This document shows, in pieces, positions 8,570 to 16,702 of a stretch of DNA of 64,000 nt; the stretch's first letter is position 1; every line of letters begins with the position of its first letter. Below the pieces are notes generated by a model. That model was not told the origin of the DNA, ran no database searches, and saw nothing but the letters and a program-made list of their open reading frames with translations. Origin of the DNA: Blautia sp. MSJ-19 (GTDB lineage Bacteria > Bacillota > Clostridia > Lachnospirales > Lachnospiraceae); assembly GCF_018918125.1 (NCBI RefSeq), contig NZ_JAHLQA010000042.1, positions 124,001 through 188,000 on the forward strand, given 5' to 3'. The position numbers and the translations under genes are program-made.

Positions 8570-8608
8570 TAAAATGCTGTACAAAAAATCGAACACGGGA
8601 AAAATACA

Positions 8609-8636
8609 TTGCAATTACACACAGGACTGTTATAAT
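8609..8636 (+). promoter_or_regulatory. coaBC operon promoter
   Basis: TTGCAA and a perfect TATAAT are 16 bases apart, with an extended -10 TGT. It lies 46 bases ahead of coaBC and probably drives coaBC-panT-coaX. Confidence 0.7.
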
Positions 8637-8681
8637 GAAACAGATGCAGAAAAGCATTGTCAGCCAAAGGAGGAGAACGAG

Positions 8682-9890
8682 ATGTTAAAAGGCAAAACCG
8701 TCCTTCTGGGAGTAACCGGAAGTATTGCGGCATACAAGATTGCATATCTTGCAAGTGCTTTGAAGAAACTTCATGCACAGGTACATGTGCTGATGACACA
8801 GAATGCCACGAATTTTATCAATCCTATTACGTTTGAAACACTCACCGGAAACAAATGCCTGGTGGATACCTTTGACAGAAATTTTCAGTTCAGTGTGGAG
8901 CATGTTTCCATCGCAAAGCAGGCGGATGTGGTGATGATCGCACCGGCGAGCGCAAATGTGATCGGCAAGCTGGCACACGGAATTGCAGATGATATGCTGA
9001 CAACTACGATCATGGCATGTAAATGTAAAAAGATCGTTTCACCTGCCATGAATACAAATATGTATGAAAATCCGATCGTTCAGGATAATCTGGCGATCCT
9101 GCAGCATTATGGATACGAAGTGATCGAACCTGCCAGTGGTTATCTGGCATGTGGGGATACGGGAGCCGGCAAAATGCCGGAGCCGGAAATGCTGTTGGAT
9201 TATATTCTCAGAGAGATTGCCAGGGAAAAGGATCTCCTGGGCCGGAAGGTTCTTGTAACTGCCGGACCTACACAGGAATCGATCGATCCTGTGCGTTATA
9301 TCACCAATCATTCTTCTGGAAAGATGGGCTATGCGCTGGCAAGAGCAGCCATGCTCCGCGGGGCAGACGTGACGCTTGTAAGCGGACCGTGTGCAATTGA
9401 GCCACCACCGTTTGTGAAACTTGTTCCGGTTGTAACCGCCAGAGAAATGTTTGATGCAGTGACATCTGTAAGCTTTGAGCAGGACATTATCATCAAAGCT
9501 GCGGCAGTGGCAGACTATCGCCCGGCAAATGTTTATGAGGATAAGGTCAAAAAGCATGACGAACAGATGAGCATTGAACTGGAGAAGACAGACGATATCC
9601 TTGGATATCTTGGAGAACATCGGCTGCCTGGTCAGTTTTTGTGTGGATTTTCCATGGAAACTCAGAATATGCTTGGTAATTCCAGAGCCAAACTTGGAAA
9701 AAAACATCTGGATATGGTTGCTGCCAATAATCTCAAAGTGGCAGGAGCAGGATTCCAGGGAGATACCAATGTTCTGACTCTGATTACACAGGATGAAGAC
9801 GTATCACTCCAGCTTATGAGCAAGGAGGATGCAGCCAACGTCATCCTGGATAAAATTCTCTCGATTCAGAAAGAAAGAGAGGAACAGTAA
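8682..9890 (+). CDS. coaBC: Bifunctional phosphopantothenoylcysteine decarboxylase / phosphopantothenate-cysteine ligase
   Basis: A 402-residue fusion catalysing two consecutive coenzyme A steps. The N-terminal flavoprotein decarboxylase half (CoaC, ~1-180) opens with GVTGSIAAYK and carries the PAMNTNMYENP substrate motif. The C-terminal ligase half (CoaB, ~185-400) begins VLVTAGPTQE and includes NHSSGKMG and AAAVADYRP. ATG 8682 follows AAGGAGG; the upstream reading frame carries no ribosome site. It is followed by panT and coaX, making a CoA supply operon. Confidence 0.95.
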   Translation: MLKGKTVLLGVTGSIAAYKIAYLASALKKLHAQVHVLMTQNATNFINPITFETLTGNKCLVDTFDRNFQFSVEHVSIAKQADVVMIAPASANVIGKLAHGIADDMLTTTIMACKCKKIVSPAMNTNMYENPIVQDNLAILQHYGYEVIEPASGYLACGDTGAGKMPEPEMLLDYILREIAREKDLLGRKVLVTAGPTQESIDPVRYITNHSSGKMGYALARAAMLRGADVTLVSGPCAIEPPPFVKLVPVVTAREMFDAVTSVSFEQDIIIKAAAVADYRPANVYEDKVKKHDEQMSIELEKTDDILGYLGEHRLPGQFLCGFSMETQNMLGNSRAKLGKKHLDMVAANNLKVAGAGFQGDTNVLTLITQDEDVSLQLMSKEDAANVILDKILSIQKEREEQ

Positions 9891-9986
9891 CCCGTTTACC
9901 AGGAGGCGGGTAAATAAAAATTCATATGCCCGCAATTCCGCACCGTATTGTATCCCGCGTAAGGGAACGATAACAAGGAGGAAAAC
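9891..9986 (+). promoter_or_regulatory. panT leader with alternative GC pairings
   Basis: The 96 bases between coaBC and panT contain several mutually exclusive pairings: CCCG 9891-9894 with CGGG 9907-9910, TTTACC 9895-9900 with GGTAAA 9909-9914, and GCGGG 9906-9910 with CCCGC 9929-9933. A further TCCC/GGGA hairpin (9953-9966) lies just before the AAGGAGG site. This could be an intergenic control RNA; I do not recognise a known riboswitch. Confidence 0.3.
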
Positions 9987-10625
9987 ATGAAAACAAAGAA
10001 ATTTACCACATCACAGCTGACTATTCTTGGCCTTATGGCAGGAATCCTTTTCCTGATGGCTTACACACCACTGGGATATCTGAACATTGGTCCGCTGGCA
10101 GTAACATTTAACGTGATTCCGGTTGCAGTCTGCGCCATCGTACTTGGCCCGACAGGCGGCGCGATCGCAGGAGCTGTTTTTGGTCTGACCAGTTTTATGC
10201 AGGCAATGGGAATTGGTGGAGTAAGTGCACTGGGATCAGCACTGTTCCAGATCAATCCGTTTATGACTGCCGTACAGTGCTTTGGACCACGTATTCTTGA
10301 TGGAATCTGTATCGGTTTTATTTACAGAGGCATTCACAAAAAAGCCAACACTTATGTGTCCTGCGCAGTGACCGGATTCTTTTCCGCTTTTCTGAATACT
10401 CTGTTCTTTATGACGGCATTGGTTGTGATGTTTGGAAATACAGAACTGATCCAGAATCTGATGGGTGGACACAACATCATCGTTGGATGCTGCCTGATGG
10501 TTGGCGTGAATGCAGTCAGTGAAATGGTTTCTTCTACGATCATCACAGCGGCTGTAGGAACAGCACTTTCCAAAGCACATCTGATTCCGGCAGCTCAGAT
10601 TGCAAAACCAGATACTGCTGCATAA
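9987..10625 (+). CDS. panT: ECF transporter S component, pantothenate-specific (PanT)
   Basis: A 212-residue membrane protein with about six hydrophobic segments and the S-component layout of energy-coupling-factor vitamin transporters (LTILGLMAGILFLMAYTPLG start, then GPTGGAIAGAVFGLTSF). S components bind the vitamin and share a common EcfA/EcfT engine encoded elsewhere. Pantothenate is inferred from its place between coaBC and coaX, a recurrent arrangement for PanT. It starts 96 bases after coaBC with an AAGGAGG site. Confidence 0.82.
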   Translation: MKTKKFTTSQLTILGLMAGILFLMAYTPLGYLNIGPLAVTFNVIPVAVCAIVLGPTGGAIAGAVFGLTSFMQAMGIGGVSALGSALFQINPFMTAVQCFGPRILDGICIGFIYRGIHKKANTYVSCAVTGFFSAFLNTLFFMTALVVMFGNTELIQNLMGGHNIIVGCCLMVGVNAVSEMVSSTIITAAVGTALSKAHLIPAAQIAKPDTAA

Positions 10626-10650
10626 AAGCCTATAGACAGGAATGAAAACT

Positions 10651-11415
10651 ATGATTTTAGCCATTGATATTGGAAACACCAACATTGTTGTTGGCTGTAT
10701 TGATAAAGAAAAAATATATTTTACGGAACGAATTTCCACGATTCGTACAAAGACCGAACTGGAATATGCAATAGATATCAAGACGATCCTTGATATCTAT
10801 CATATCAACCGGTCGGATATTGAGGGAGCCATTATTTCTTCTGTTGTACCGCAGATTACATCGGCAGCGAGACTTGCCGTACAGAAAATTCTGAAGAAAG
10901 ATGCTATGATCCTTGGGCCTGGAGTAAAGACCGGACTGAATATCATGCTGGATAATCCGGGGGAGATGGGAGCAGATCGAGTAGCAGATGCGGTTGCAGC
11001 TCTGGCACAGTATCCTGTTCCGCTTGTGATCATCGATATGGGGACAGCGACTACGATTTCGGTAGTGGATGATAAGAAACACTATATTGGAGGCATGATC
11101 CTGCCAGGTGTGCAGATATCTCTGGATGCATTGACGTCCAGAGCTTCACAGCTGAGTGGAATCAGTATCGAGGAGCCAAAGAAGATCATTGGAAAGAATA
11201 CAGTAGACTGTATGAAAAGTGGAATTCTTTATGGCAATGCGGCCGCTGTGGATGGTATCATTGACAGAATCGAGGAAGAACTTGGACAGAAGGTGACTGT
11301 GATCGCCACAGGCGGAATGTCAAGAAAAATCATTCCACACTGTAAACGTAAGATGATCCTGGATGGAGATCTTCTCCTGAAAGGCCTTCAGATCGTTTAC
11401 GACAAGAATAAATAA
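10651..11415 (+). CDS. coaX: Type III pantothenate kinase
   Basis: A 254-residue ASKHA-fold kinase that phosphorylates pantothenate, the first committed CoA step. It begins MILAIDIGNTNIVVG, the usual CoaX phosphate-1 motif, and has GADRVADAVAA and IDMGTATTISVV motifs. An ATG nine bases upstream is in frame, but the AGGA site is too close to it and family members normally start at MxLAIDIGNT, so the shorter form is chosen. CoaX is feedback-insensitive in characterised species. It ends the coaBC-panT-coaX operon. Confidence 0.93.
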   Translation: MILAIDIGNTNIVVGCIDKEKIYFTERISTIRTKTELEYAIDIKTILDIYHINRSDIEGAIISSVVPQITSAARLAVQKILKKDAMILGPGVKTGLNIMLDNPGEMGADRVADAVAALAQYPVPLVIIDMGTATTISVVDDKKHYIGGMILPGVQISLDALTSRASQLSGISIEEPKKIIGKNTVDCMKSGILYGNAAAVDGIIDRIEEELGQKVTVIATGGMSRKIIPHCKRKMILDGDLLLKGLQIVYDKNK

Positions 11416-11417
11416 AC

Positions 11418-11471
11418 AAAAGCTGTTTTTCACAACGGAGATCTATATTTCCGAGGGAAAAACAGCTTTTT
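11418..11471. terminator. Terminator between convergent coaX and RluA-family gene
   Basis: AAAAGCTGTTTTTC pairs with GGAAAAACAGCTTTT around a loop of about 24 bases. A and T runs on both sides make it usable from either direction. Confidence 0.75.
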
Positions 11472-11487
11472 ACGTTTTTATCTGTAG

Positions 11488-12369
11488 CTAAAAGAAATTA
11501 CACATATCTTCCGGAACAGGAGCCGTCAGACACAGTTGCCGGCCGGTGATGGGATGTCGGAATTCCAGTTGAAAAGAGTGAAGCGGCTGCCGGCAGAACT
11601 GATCATATACCGGATGGTAAAGATAATCAGCAGGAAGAGGATGACCGATATAGCCCATATGAACGCGGATCTGGTGTGTGCGTCCGGTTTCCAGATGAAT
11701 CTCGAGAAGAGAATTGCCGTTTTTGGTTTCCAGTCGCTGGTAATGTGTGATTGCTGTTTCGCCATTGATAAAATCTACATGACGTTCAATCACAGAATCT
11801 GCAACACGACTGATCGGTGCGGAAATGGTTCCTCTTTTGTGCGTGATTCCCTCAACGACAGCCAGATACGTGCGGCGGATCTCACGATTTCGCATCTGGA
11901 CTGAGAGGACGGCAGCACTCAATGCGTTTTTTGCGAGAATAAGTGCGCCGGAAGTGTCCCGGTCCAGACGGTTGATACAGCGAAAAGGACAATGTTCGCC
12001 CTTGCTTTCCAGATAAGCAGTGATACCGTTGGCGAGGGTATTGGTATAGTTTCCGATAGAAGGATGGACAGGCATGTCGGCTGGCTTGTTGACCACGAGA
12101 ATATCTTCATCTTCATATAATATGGAAATTTCCATGGGAGTAGGAAGAATATTCTCGGAGGAAACGGTTTCCTGAAGACGTACACGCAAACAGTCACCGG
12201 CGGTAAGCACGGTTCTTCCTCCGGCTTTCTGTCCGTTTACCGAGAGGGCTTCGTGGTCGGCTTTCATTGCGGTCAGGATGTGTCTGGAAAATCCTTTCCT
12301 GCGAAGAAAGCCAAGAACGATCATACCGTTCTCCGCATCTGAAACAGAGTAAGTAAAAATACGGTCCAT
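11488..12369 (-). CDS. RluA-family RNA pseudouridine synthase
   Basis: A 293-residue pseudouridine synthase. The catalytic Asp lies in NRLDRDTSG (about residue 138), preceded by VVNKPADMPVHPS and followed by LETGRTHQIRVH, all RluA-family hallmarks. An S4-like RNA-binding part fills the first ~75 residues (FLRRKGFSRHIL, LSVNGQKAGGRTVL). The target uridine (23S rRNA or tRNA) cannot be told from sequence; rluC/rluD/YlyB-type enzymes are all possible. Monocistronic on the minus strand. Confidence 0.88.
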   Translation of the reverse strand: MDRIFTYSVSDAENGMIVLGFLRRKGFSRHILTAMKADHEALSVNGQKAGGRTVLTAGDCLRVRLQETVSSENILPTPMEISILYEDEDILVVNKPADMPVHPSIGNYTNTLANGITAYLESKGEHCPFRCINRLDRDTSGALILAKNALSAAVLSVQMRNREIRRTYLAVVEGITHKRGTISAPISRVADSVIERHVDFINGETAITHYQRLETKNGNSLLEIHLETGRTHQIRVHMGYIGHPLPADYLYHPVYDQFCRQPLHSFQLEFRHPITGRQLCLTAPVPEDMCNFF

Positions 12370-12410
12370 AGTAGTGCTCCATTGTTAAAACAGAATTTCT
12401 TTTTAATGGA

Positions 12411-12439
12411 AGACTATCACAGGAGAAACTATCTGTCAA
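12411..12439 (-). promoter_or_regulatory. Promoter of the RluA-family gene
   Basis: Minus-strand perfect TTGACA and TAGTCT are 17 bases apart with an extended -10 TGA, 42 bases from the start. Confidence 0.55.
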
Positions 12440-12493
12440 ATAGGTGTTCTTCCGGAAGTACAGAGTATATATGCAAAAAAGCATGGAAAAAGA

Positions 12494-12522
12494 TTGCAAT
12501 TAAAAGATAAACAAAGTATCCT
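12494..12522 (+). promoter_or_regulatory. Candidate promoter of the first SGNH hydrolase gene
   Basis: TTGCAA and TATCCT with a 17-base spacer, 37 bases before the start. The -10 is poor, so this is a moderate call. Confidence 0.45.
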
Positions 12523-12558
12523 GTAATTAGGATATCAAAAATAACAGGGGGAGATGTG

Positions 12559-13731
12559 ATGAAAGTGAACAGTGATTTCGGGAGAAGAAAAGGAATATGC
12601 GGACTGCTGTTACTGCTTTTTGCAATCCTTCTGATAGGTGATGTACACCCGGTATCAGCAGCATCTGACAGTTCATACTGCTATGTCAGATATTATACTC
12701 GAAATGGTGGAAGGGAATATAAAGAGCTGAGGCAGAAGGTGAGAAAAGGAAGAACGATCACGCTGCGGACAATCCCGACGGAAACAGGTCAGATCAGTCT
12801 TGGATGGGCAAAGACAAAAGGTGGAAAAGTCTGGAGAAAGCAAAGCAGCAGAGTTAAGATAACAAGAAATCTGAATCTCTATGCGATCAAAAAGAACCGC
12901 TCAGTTGTGGTTTTGTGCAGAGAGGACGGCAGAGCATACCGGACAGTTTCCAATGAAAAAGGTACCGCGGTATTTCCGCTTCTGGATGTCGGGAATGGGG
13001 ATATGTTTCTGGGATGGTCAAAAACAAAAAACAGATCCTCGAATCCAGAGTATTATGCAGGGGACAGGATTCCATCAAAAACAGGTACTTACTATATGGT
13101 AGTGTTTCGGCAGTCACAGGATCAGGCACCTGCGGTGCGGGCAACACAGAATAAATTTAAAAGAGTATATTTTGTAGGCGATTCCAGAACTTATGGAATG
13201 GGAGTGGCTCTGGGCAGAGCGAAACCTTCAGATACTGTTCTGATCTGCAAAAGAGGAGAAGGCTTGAAATGGCTGCAGAGTACTGGATTTAAACAACTGT
13301 ATGCGGATGTCAGAAAGCAGCCTAAAGACATAAAAAAAGCGGTAATCGTCAATATGGGGGCAAATGATCTGTGGAAAAATGGCATGTACAGTTCTTACCC
13401 GGAATATATGAAAAAGATGGCAGCAAAACTGAAGCCTTACAATTGCAAAATGTATTATATGTCTGTGAATCCGGTAAACAGCGCCATGATCAAAAATTAT
13501 CTTGGCAGAGTTTCAAGAACAGAAAAGCAGGTGAGGGATTTTAATCGTATGATCCGGACGGTGATCTGCACCCGAAAAGGAGGATATACATATATGGATA
13601 TCTGCAGCGGTCTGCAGAAAAACGGATGGATCAGCAGCAAAAATAATACGGGCACTTATGATGGTGTGCATTATTCGAATGAAACGTATCTGCGCATTTA
13701 TGATTCTTGCATGGAGTTTCTGAACAAATAG
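12559..13731 (+). CDS. Secreted SGNH hydrolase with InlB-type N-terminal repeats (copy 1)
   Basis: A 390-residue exported protein. It has a signal peptide (hydrophobic LLLLLFAILLI, cleavage near VSAAS). Residues ~38-175 hold two degenerate Listeria-Bacteroides (InlB B-type) repeats: YYTRNGGREYKELRQ to GWAKTKGGKV, then GWSKTKNRSSNPEYYAGD. The C-terminal SGNH/GDSL-like domain has block I GDSRT (Ser209), block III GAND (Asn269) and block V DGVH (Asp368, His371), so the triad is complete. No anchor motif follows. ATG 12559 after GGGGGAG is chosen; an adjacent GTG is possible. Likely an esterase on cell-wall or glycan acyl groups; substrate unknown. A related gene follows directly. Confidence 0.75.
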   Translation: MKVNSDFGRRKGICGLLLLLFAILLIGDVHPVSAASDSSYCYVRYYTRNGGREYKELRQKVRKGRTITLRTIPTETGQISLGWAKTKGGKVWRKQSSRVKITRNLNLYAIKKNRSVVVLCREDGRAYRTVSNEKGTAVFPLLDVGNGDMFLGWSKTKNRSSNPEYYAGDRIPSKTGTYYMVVFRQSQDQAPAVRATQNKFKRVYFVGDSRTYGMGVALGRAKPSDTVLICKRGEGLKWLQSTGFKQLYADVRKQPKDIKKAVIVNMGANDLWKNGMYSSYPEYMKKMAAKLKPYNCKMYYMSVNPVNSAMIKNYLGRVSRTEKQVRDFNRMIRTVICTRKGGYTYMDICSGLQKNGWISSKNNTGTYDGVHYSNETYLRIYDSCMEFLNK

Positions 13732-13782
13732 AGCGGTCATTGGAAAATGTGACGAAAATATGAAATTTGATTTAAAAATACA

Positions 13783-13811
13783 TTGCATCATCAGATGAAA
13801 ACTGTTATAGT
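13783..13811 (+). promoter_or_regulatory. Promoter of the second SGNH hydrolase gene
   Basis: TTGCAT and TATAGT are 17 bases apart with an extended -10 TGT. It lies between the two related genes, so the second has its own start. Confidence 0.65.
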
Positions 13812-13815
13812 GAAC

Positions 13816-13841
13816 ACACAGGGCGTTTGAGAACTCTGTGT
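13816..13841 (+). promoter_or_regulatory. Leader hairpin before the second SGNH hydrolase gene
   Basis: ACACAGGG pairs with CTCTGTGT (one G-U) around a ten-base loop a few bases after the expected transcription start, followed by TTATTATTT. It could stabilise the 5' end or act as a weak attenuator. Confidence 0.3.
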
Positions 13842-13886
13842 TATTATTTGGAAATGAGTAGTTGCAAAGAAAATAAGGAGTTATTT

Positions 13887-15290
13887 ATGAGAAAAATTAC
13901 TGCCAGATGGAAGTGTGTATGTCTTTTAGTAATGCTGTTAGCCGTAGTTGGTGTGTTTGGAAGTCCACAGAAGGTTCGGGCGGCAGAGGAACCGGTTGTG
14001 ACACAGACCTGTAAAGTTACTTTTGCAAATGCAAAGGGTCAGATTTCCAGCGATTATTACCGCAAACTTGCCAGAACAGTAGAAAAAGGCGGCTATATTG
14101 AGCTTCCGAAGGTAAACAGATCAGGATATAAAGCGGTCTGGATCGCTAAGATTGATGGACAGCAGTACAAATATTCTGCAGGCCGTAAGATCCAGATCAA
14201 CCAGAATACAAAGTTCTGTCTGAATCTGTACAGAGAATATACGGTGCGCTTTTACACGGCAAACGGAAAAAAAGAATATACAAGTCTGAGACAGACGATT
14301 GTTACCGGCTATAATGCCAAGCTGCCGTCTCTGAGTTCTAATGAAAATTACAAATTTACGGGCTGGGCGACAAAAGCCGGCGGAAAAGTATCCAAAAAGG
14401 CGGGAGCTTCTGTTAAAGTAAAAAGTAATCTCAAATATTATGCGGTGCAGCAGAAGGTTACCGGAATCAAATTGTACAAATACGATGGATCTTACTGGAA
14501 GAATGTGTCCAATTCCTCTGGAACGGCAACATTTCCGGCAGTTAATCTGAATTCTGGTAACATGTGTCTGGGATGGTCTCGCACAAAGGGCAAGAATAAA
14601 CTTTCGAATGCTGATTACAAGGCAGGAGACAGGATTCCTGGAAAAAGTGGCAAATATTATATGGTAGTTTTCGGAAGCTCTATGGATAAGGCTCCGACGA
14701 CTATAAATTCTGCTTTTGCATATGACAGAGTGTTTATGGTAGGAGATTCTCGAACAGTAGATACAAAGCTTGCACTGGGAGAGTCTGCTCCGTCCAATGT
14801 TGAATTTATTGCAAAAGGCGGAGAAGGACTGACCTGGTTTAAGAGTACCGGATACAGTACCCTGCTCAGGTCTGTAAAATCTATGCCGAAGTCTGCGCGG
14901 AAAGCTGTAGTCATCAATCTTGGCGTCAATGATCTCAGCAGTGGCTCTGCCTATGTGACATATATGAAAAAGGTTGCGACGAATTTAAAGAAATATAACT
15001 GTAAGATGTACTATATGTCTGTCAATCCGATAAACAGTGCGATGGTTCGCAGCTCCGGTGGAAAGAACAGGACAGAAGCACAGGTGGCTGCATTTAATAA
15101 GACGATCTACCAGAAATTGTGTACCGGAAAGAACAAATCTTTTACGTACATCAACACCTGTACAAATCTTCAGACATATGGCTGGATCAGCAATCGTTAC
15201 AATGCGGGAATTTATGATGGACTGCATTATTCTGATGAGACGTATCTTCGTATCTTTGATTATTGTATGAGATGTCTGAACAGATATTAA
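13887..15290 (+). CDS. Secreted SGNH hydrolase with InlB-type N-terminal repeats (copy 2)
   Basis: A 467-residue relative of the preceding gene. Signal peptide MRKITARWKCVCLLVMLL to about residue 32 (VRAAE). Three repeat units occupy ~38-265 (VTFANAKGQISSDYYRKL; VRFYTANGKKEYTSLRQ to GWATKAGGKV; LGWSRTKGKNKLSNADYKAGD), one more than copy 1. The SGNH domain keeps GDSRT (Ser288), GVND (Asn348) and DGLH (Asp444, His447). Between blocks III and V both copies share KMYYMSVNP(V/I)NSAM. It starts at ATG 13887 after AAGGAG. tagD follows after 34 bases with no terminator, so the two are probably co-transcribed, which points to a wall-polymer substrate. Confidence 0.75.
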   Translation: MRKITARWKCVCLLVMLLAVVGVFGSPQKVRAAEEPVVTQTCKVTFANAKGQISSDYYRKLARTVEKGGYIELPKVNRSGYKAVWIAKIDGQQYKYSAGRKIQINQNTKFCLNLYREYTVRFYTANGKKEYTSLRQTIVTGYNAKLPSLSSNENYKFTGWATKAGGKVSKKAGASVKVKSNLKYYAVQQKVTGIKLYKYDGSYWKNVSNSSGTATFPAVNLNSGNMCLGWSRTKGKNKLSNADYKAGDRIPGKSGKYYMVVFGSSMDKAPTTINSAFAYDRVFMVGDSRTVDTKLALGESAPSNVEFIAKGGEGLTWFKSTGYSTLLRSVKSMPKSARKAVVINLGVNDLSSGSAYVTYMKKVATNLKKYNCKMYYMSVNPINSAMVRSSGGKNRTEAQVAAFNKTIYQKLCTGKNKSFTYINTCTNLQTYGWISNRYNAGIYDGLHYSDETYLRIFDYCMRCLNRY

Positions 15291-15324
15291 GACAGAGATT
15301 TCATATAAAGAGAGGAATACAGAA

Positions 15325-15735
15325 ATGAAACGTGTAATCACATACGGAACCTTTGATCTGCTGCATTACGGACATATCAATCTGCTGCGTCGGGCACGAC
15401 AGATGGGAGATTACCTGATCGTTGGTCTTTCTACGGATGAATTTAACTGGAACGAAAAACAGAAGAAATGCTACTTTTCTTATGAGAAACGCAAACAGCT
15501 TCTGGAAGCGATACGTTATGTGGATCTTGTGATCCCGGAGGAAAACTGGGAGCAGAAACGCACAGATGTCAAAGAGTATCATGTGGATACTTTTGTGATG
15601 GGAGATGACTGGAAAGGAAAATTTGACTTCCTCAGGGAAGAGGGATGTGAGGTGGTATATCTTCCACGTACACCGGAAATTTCCAGTTCACAGATCAAAG
15701 AAGATCTCCATACAAAAGAAAAATCAGACAAATAA
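15325..15735 (+). CDS. tagD: Glycerol-3-phosphate cytidylyltransferase
   Basis: A 136-residue nucleotidyltransferase making CDP-glycerol from CTP and glycerol 3-phosphate, the activated unit for teichoic acids and glycerol-phosphate-decorated glycans. It begins ITYGTFDLLHYGHINLL with the catalytic HYGH (His14, His17) and has the C-terminal RTPEISSSQI signature. No TagB/TagF glycerophosphotransferase is in the window. Its place next to two secreted SGNH hydrolases and convergent to a peptidoglycan deacetylase suggests an envelope-modification cluster. Confidence 0.9.
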   Translation: MKRVITYGTFDLLHYGHINLLRRARQMGDYLIVGLSTDEFNWNEKQKKCYFSYEKRKQLLEAIRYVDLVIPEENWEQKRTDVKEYHVDTFVMGDDWKGKFDFLREEGCEVVYLPRTPEISSSQIKEDLHTKEKSDK

Positions 15736-15759
15736 AATTAAGAGAACAGTTAAAATGGG

Positions 15760-15792
15760 CTGACCGGAATTCAGATTCCGGTCAGTTCTTTT
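15760..15792 (+). terminator. tagD terminator embedded in the 3' end of pdaA
   Basis: CTGACCGGAAT pairs perfectly with ATTCCGGTCAG around TCAG, then TTCTTTT. On the minus strand the same bases encode the last codons and stop of pdaA, so one sequence serves as terminator and coding DNA. Confidence 0.8.
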
Positions 15793-16592
15793 AATGAATG
15801 GAACTGATAGCCCATTTCTTCCCATTTTGTCAGCAGTTCATCGAGAATCTGCCCGTTGGTGGAAGAGGTATTGTGCAGAAGGACGATTGCACCGGGATGA
15901 ATGCGGCTGAGCAGTTTCTGGAAGGCTTCTTCTCTGGAAGGCTGCTGATCCTGAATCCAGTCCACATAAGCAAGGCTCCAGAAAAAAGTGGAATACCCCA
16001 GTTCTTTCGCCATAGAAAGATTGGACACGCTGTAGATCCCCTGAGGTGGACGATAAAATCTGGTCATCTTTTCGCCGGTGACAGATTCATATAGTTCTTC
16101 CACGCCCTGAAGCTGTTTTTGGAAAGCTTCTTTTGAGGAGATGCCGGACATATCCGGATGAGTCATCGTATGATTGCCTACGGTGTGTCCTTCTGAGACT
16201 ATGCGGCGGATAAGTTCTGGCTGGTCTGCGATAAAGTTTCCGACAACAAAGAATGTGGCAGGGGCATTGTGCTTTTTGAGCGCATCCAGAATCAGAGGCG
16301 TATTTCCGTTTTCGTAGCCTGCATCAAAAGTGAGATACAGGATTTTTTCTTCGGTGTCATCAGCATAATAGGCATTGTATGGACGGAGTTCTTCAATTGA
16401 TGCATTGCCGACCGGACGCGTGCCTTCCTGCTGGAAACTCAGCCCCCAGCTTACCGATTCGGAAGAGGCAGGAGAGGCAGAAAAAGTTTTTTGGTGAGCA
16501 TGGAGCTTTCCTATCTGGGCACCAAGGATAAAGGCACCGGCCAGAAAAAAGATCAGTTTTGGAATAAGAGGAAAGGGATGAGAGGATTTCAT
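15771..16592 (-). CDS. pdaA: Polysaccharide deacetylase, PdaA-like (spore cortex muramic delta-lactam)
   Basis: A 273-residue exported CE4 deacetylase with a single N-terminal hydrophobic segment (PLIPKLIFFLAGAFILG). The PdaA-type lead-in SVSWGLSFQQEG is followed by CE4 motifs TFDAG, HTMTHPD (metal histidines), RPPQG, a Trp/Asp motif near WSLAYVDW, and VLLHN. In Bacillus, PdaA de-N-acetylates muramic acid to form cortex delta-lactam needed for germination; that role here is inferred from the lead-in motif. The region upstream holds a strong minus-strand promoter and a repeat-bearing leader, described separately. Confidence 0.85.
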   Translation of the reverse strand: MKSSHPFPLIPKLIFFLAGAFILGAQIGKLHAHQKTFSASPASSESVSWGLSFQQEGTRPVGNASIEELRPYNAYYADDTEEKILYLTFDAGYENGNTPLILDALKKHNAPATFFVVGNFIADQPELIRRIVSEGHTVGNHTMTHPDMSGISSKEAFQKQLQGVEELYESVTGEKMTRFYRPPQGIYSVSNLSMAKELGYSTFFWSLAYVDWIQDQQPSREEAFQKLLSRIHPGAIVLLHNTSSTNGQILDELLTKWEEMGYQFHSLKELTGI

Positions 16593-16635
16593 AGAACCTC
16601 GGGAGATTTGTTTTTAGAAAGTATATGCAGAAGGG

Positions 16636-16677
16636 TAAAAAATTAGAGCCATCAGATTTTTGATTTCTGGTGGCTCT
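16636..16677 (-). terminator. Terminator-like hairpin in the pdaA leader
   Basis: Read on the minus strand, AGAGCCACCAGA pairs with TCTGATGGCTCT (11 of 12 positions, one C-A mismatch) around a short A-rich loop and is followed by AATTTTTT. It is placed after the repeats and before pdaA. On the plus strand the stem is perfect with one G-U but only four T follow, and there is no plus-strand gene for it to end. Confidence 0.55.
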
Positions 16678-16702
16678 TTTACTGTTCAGTTTCCAATGGA
16701 AT

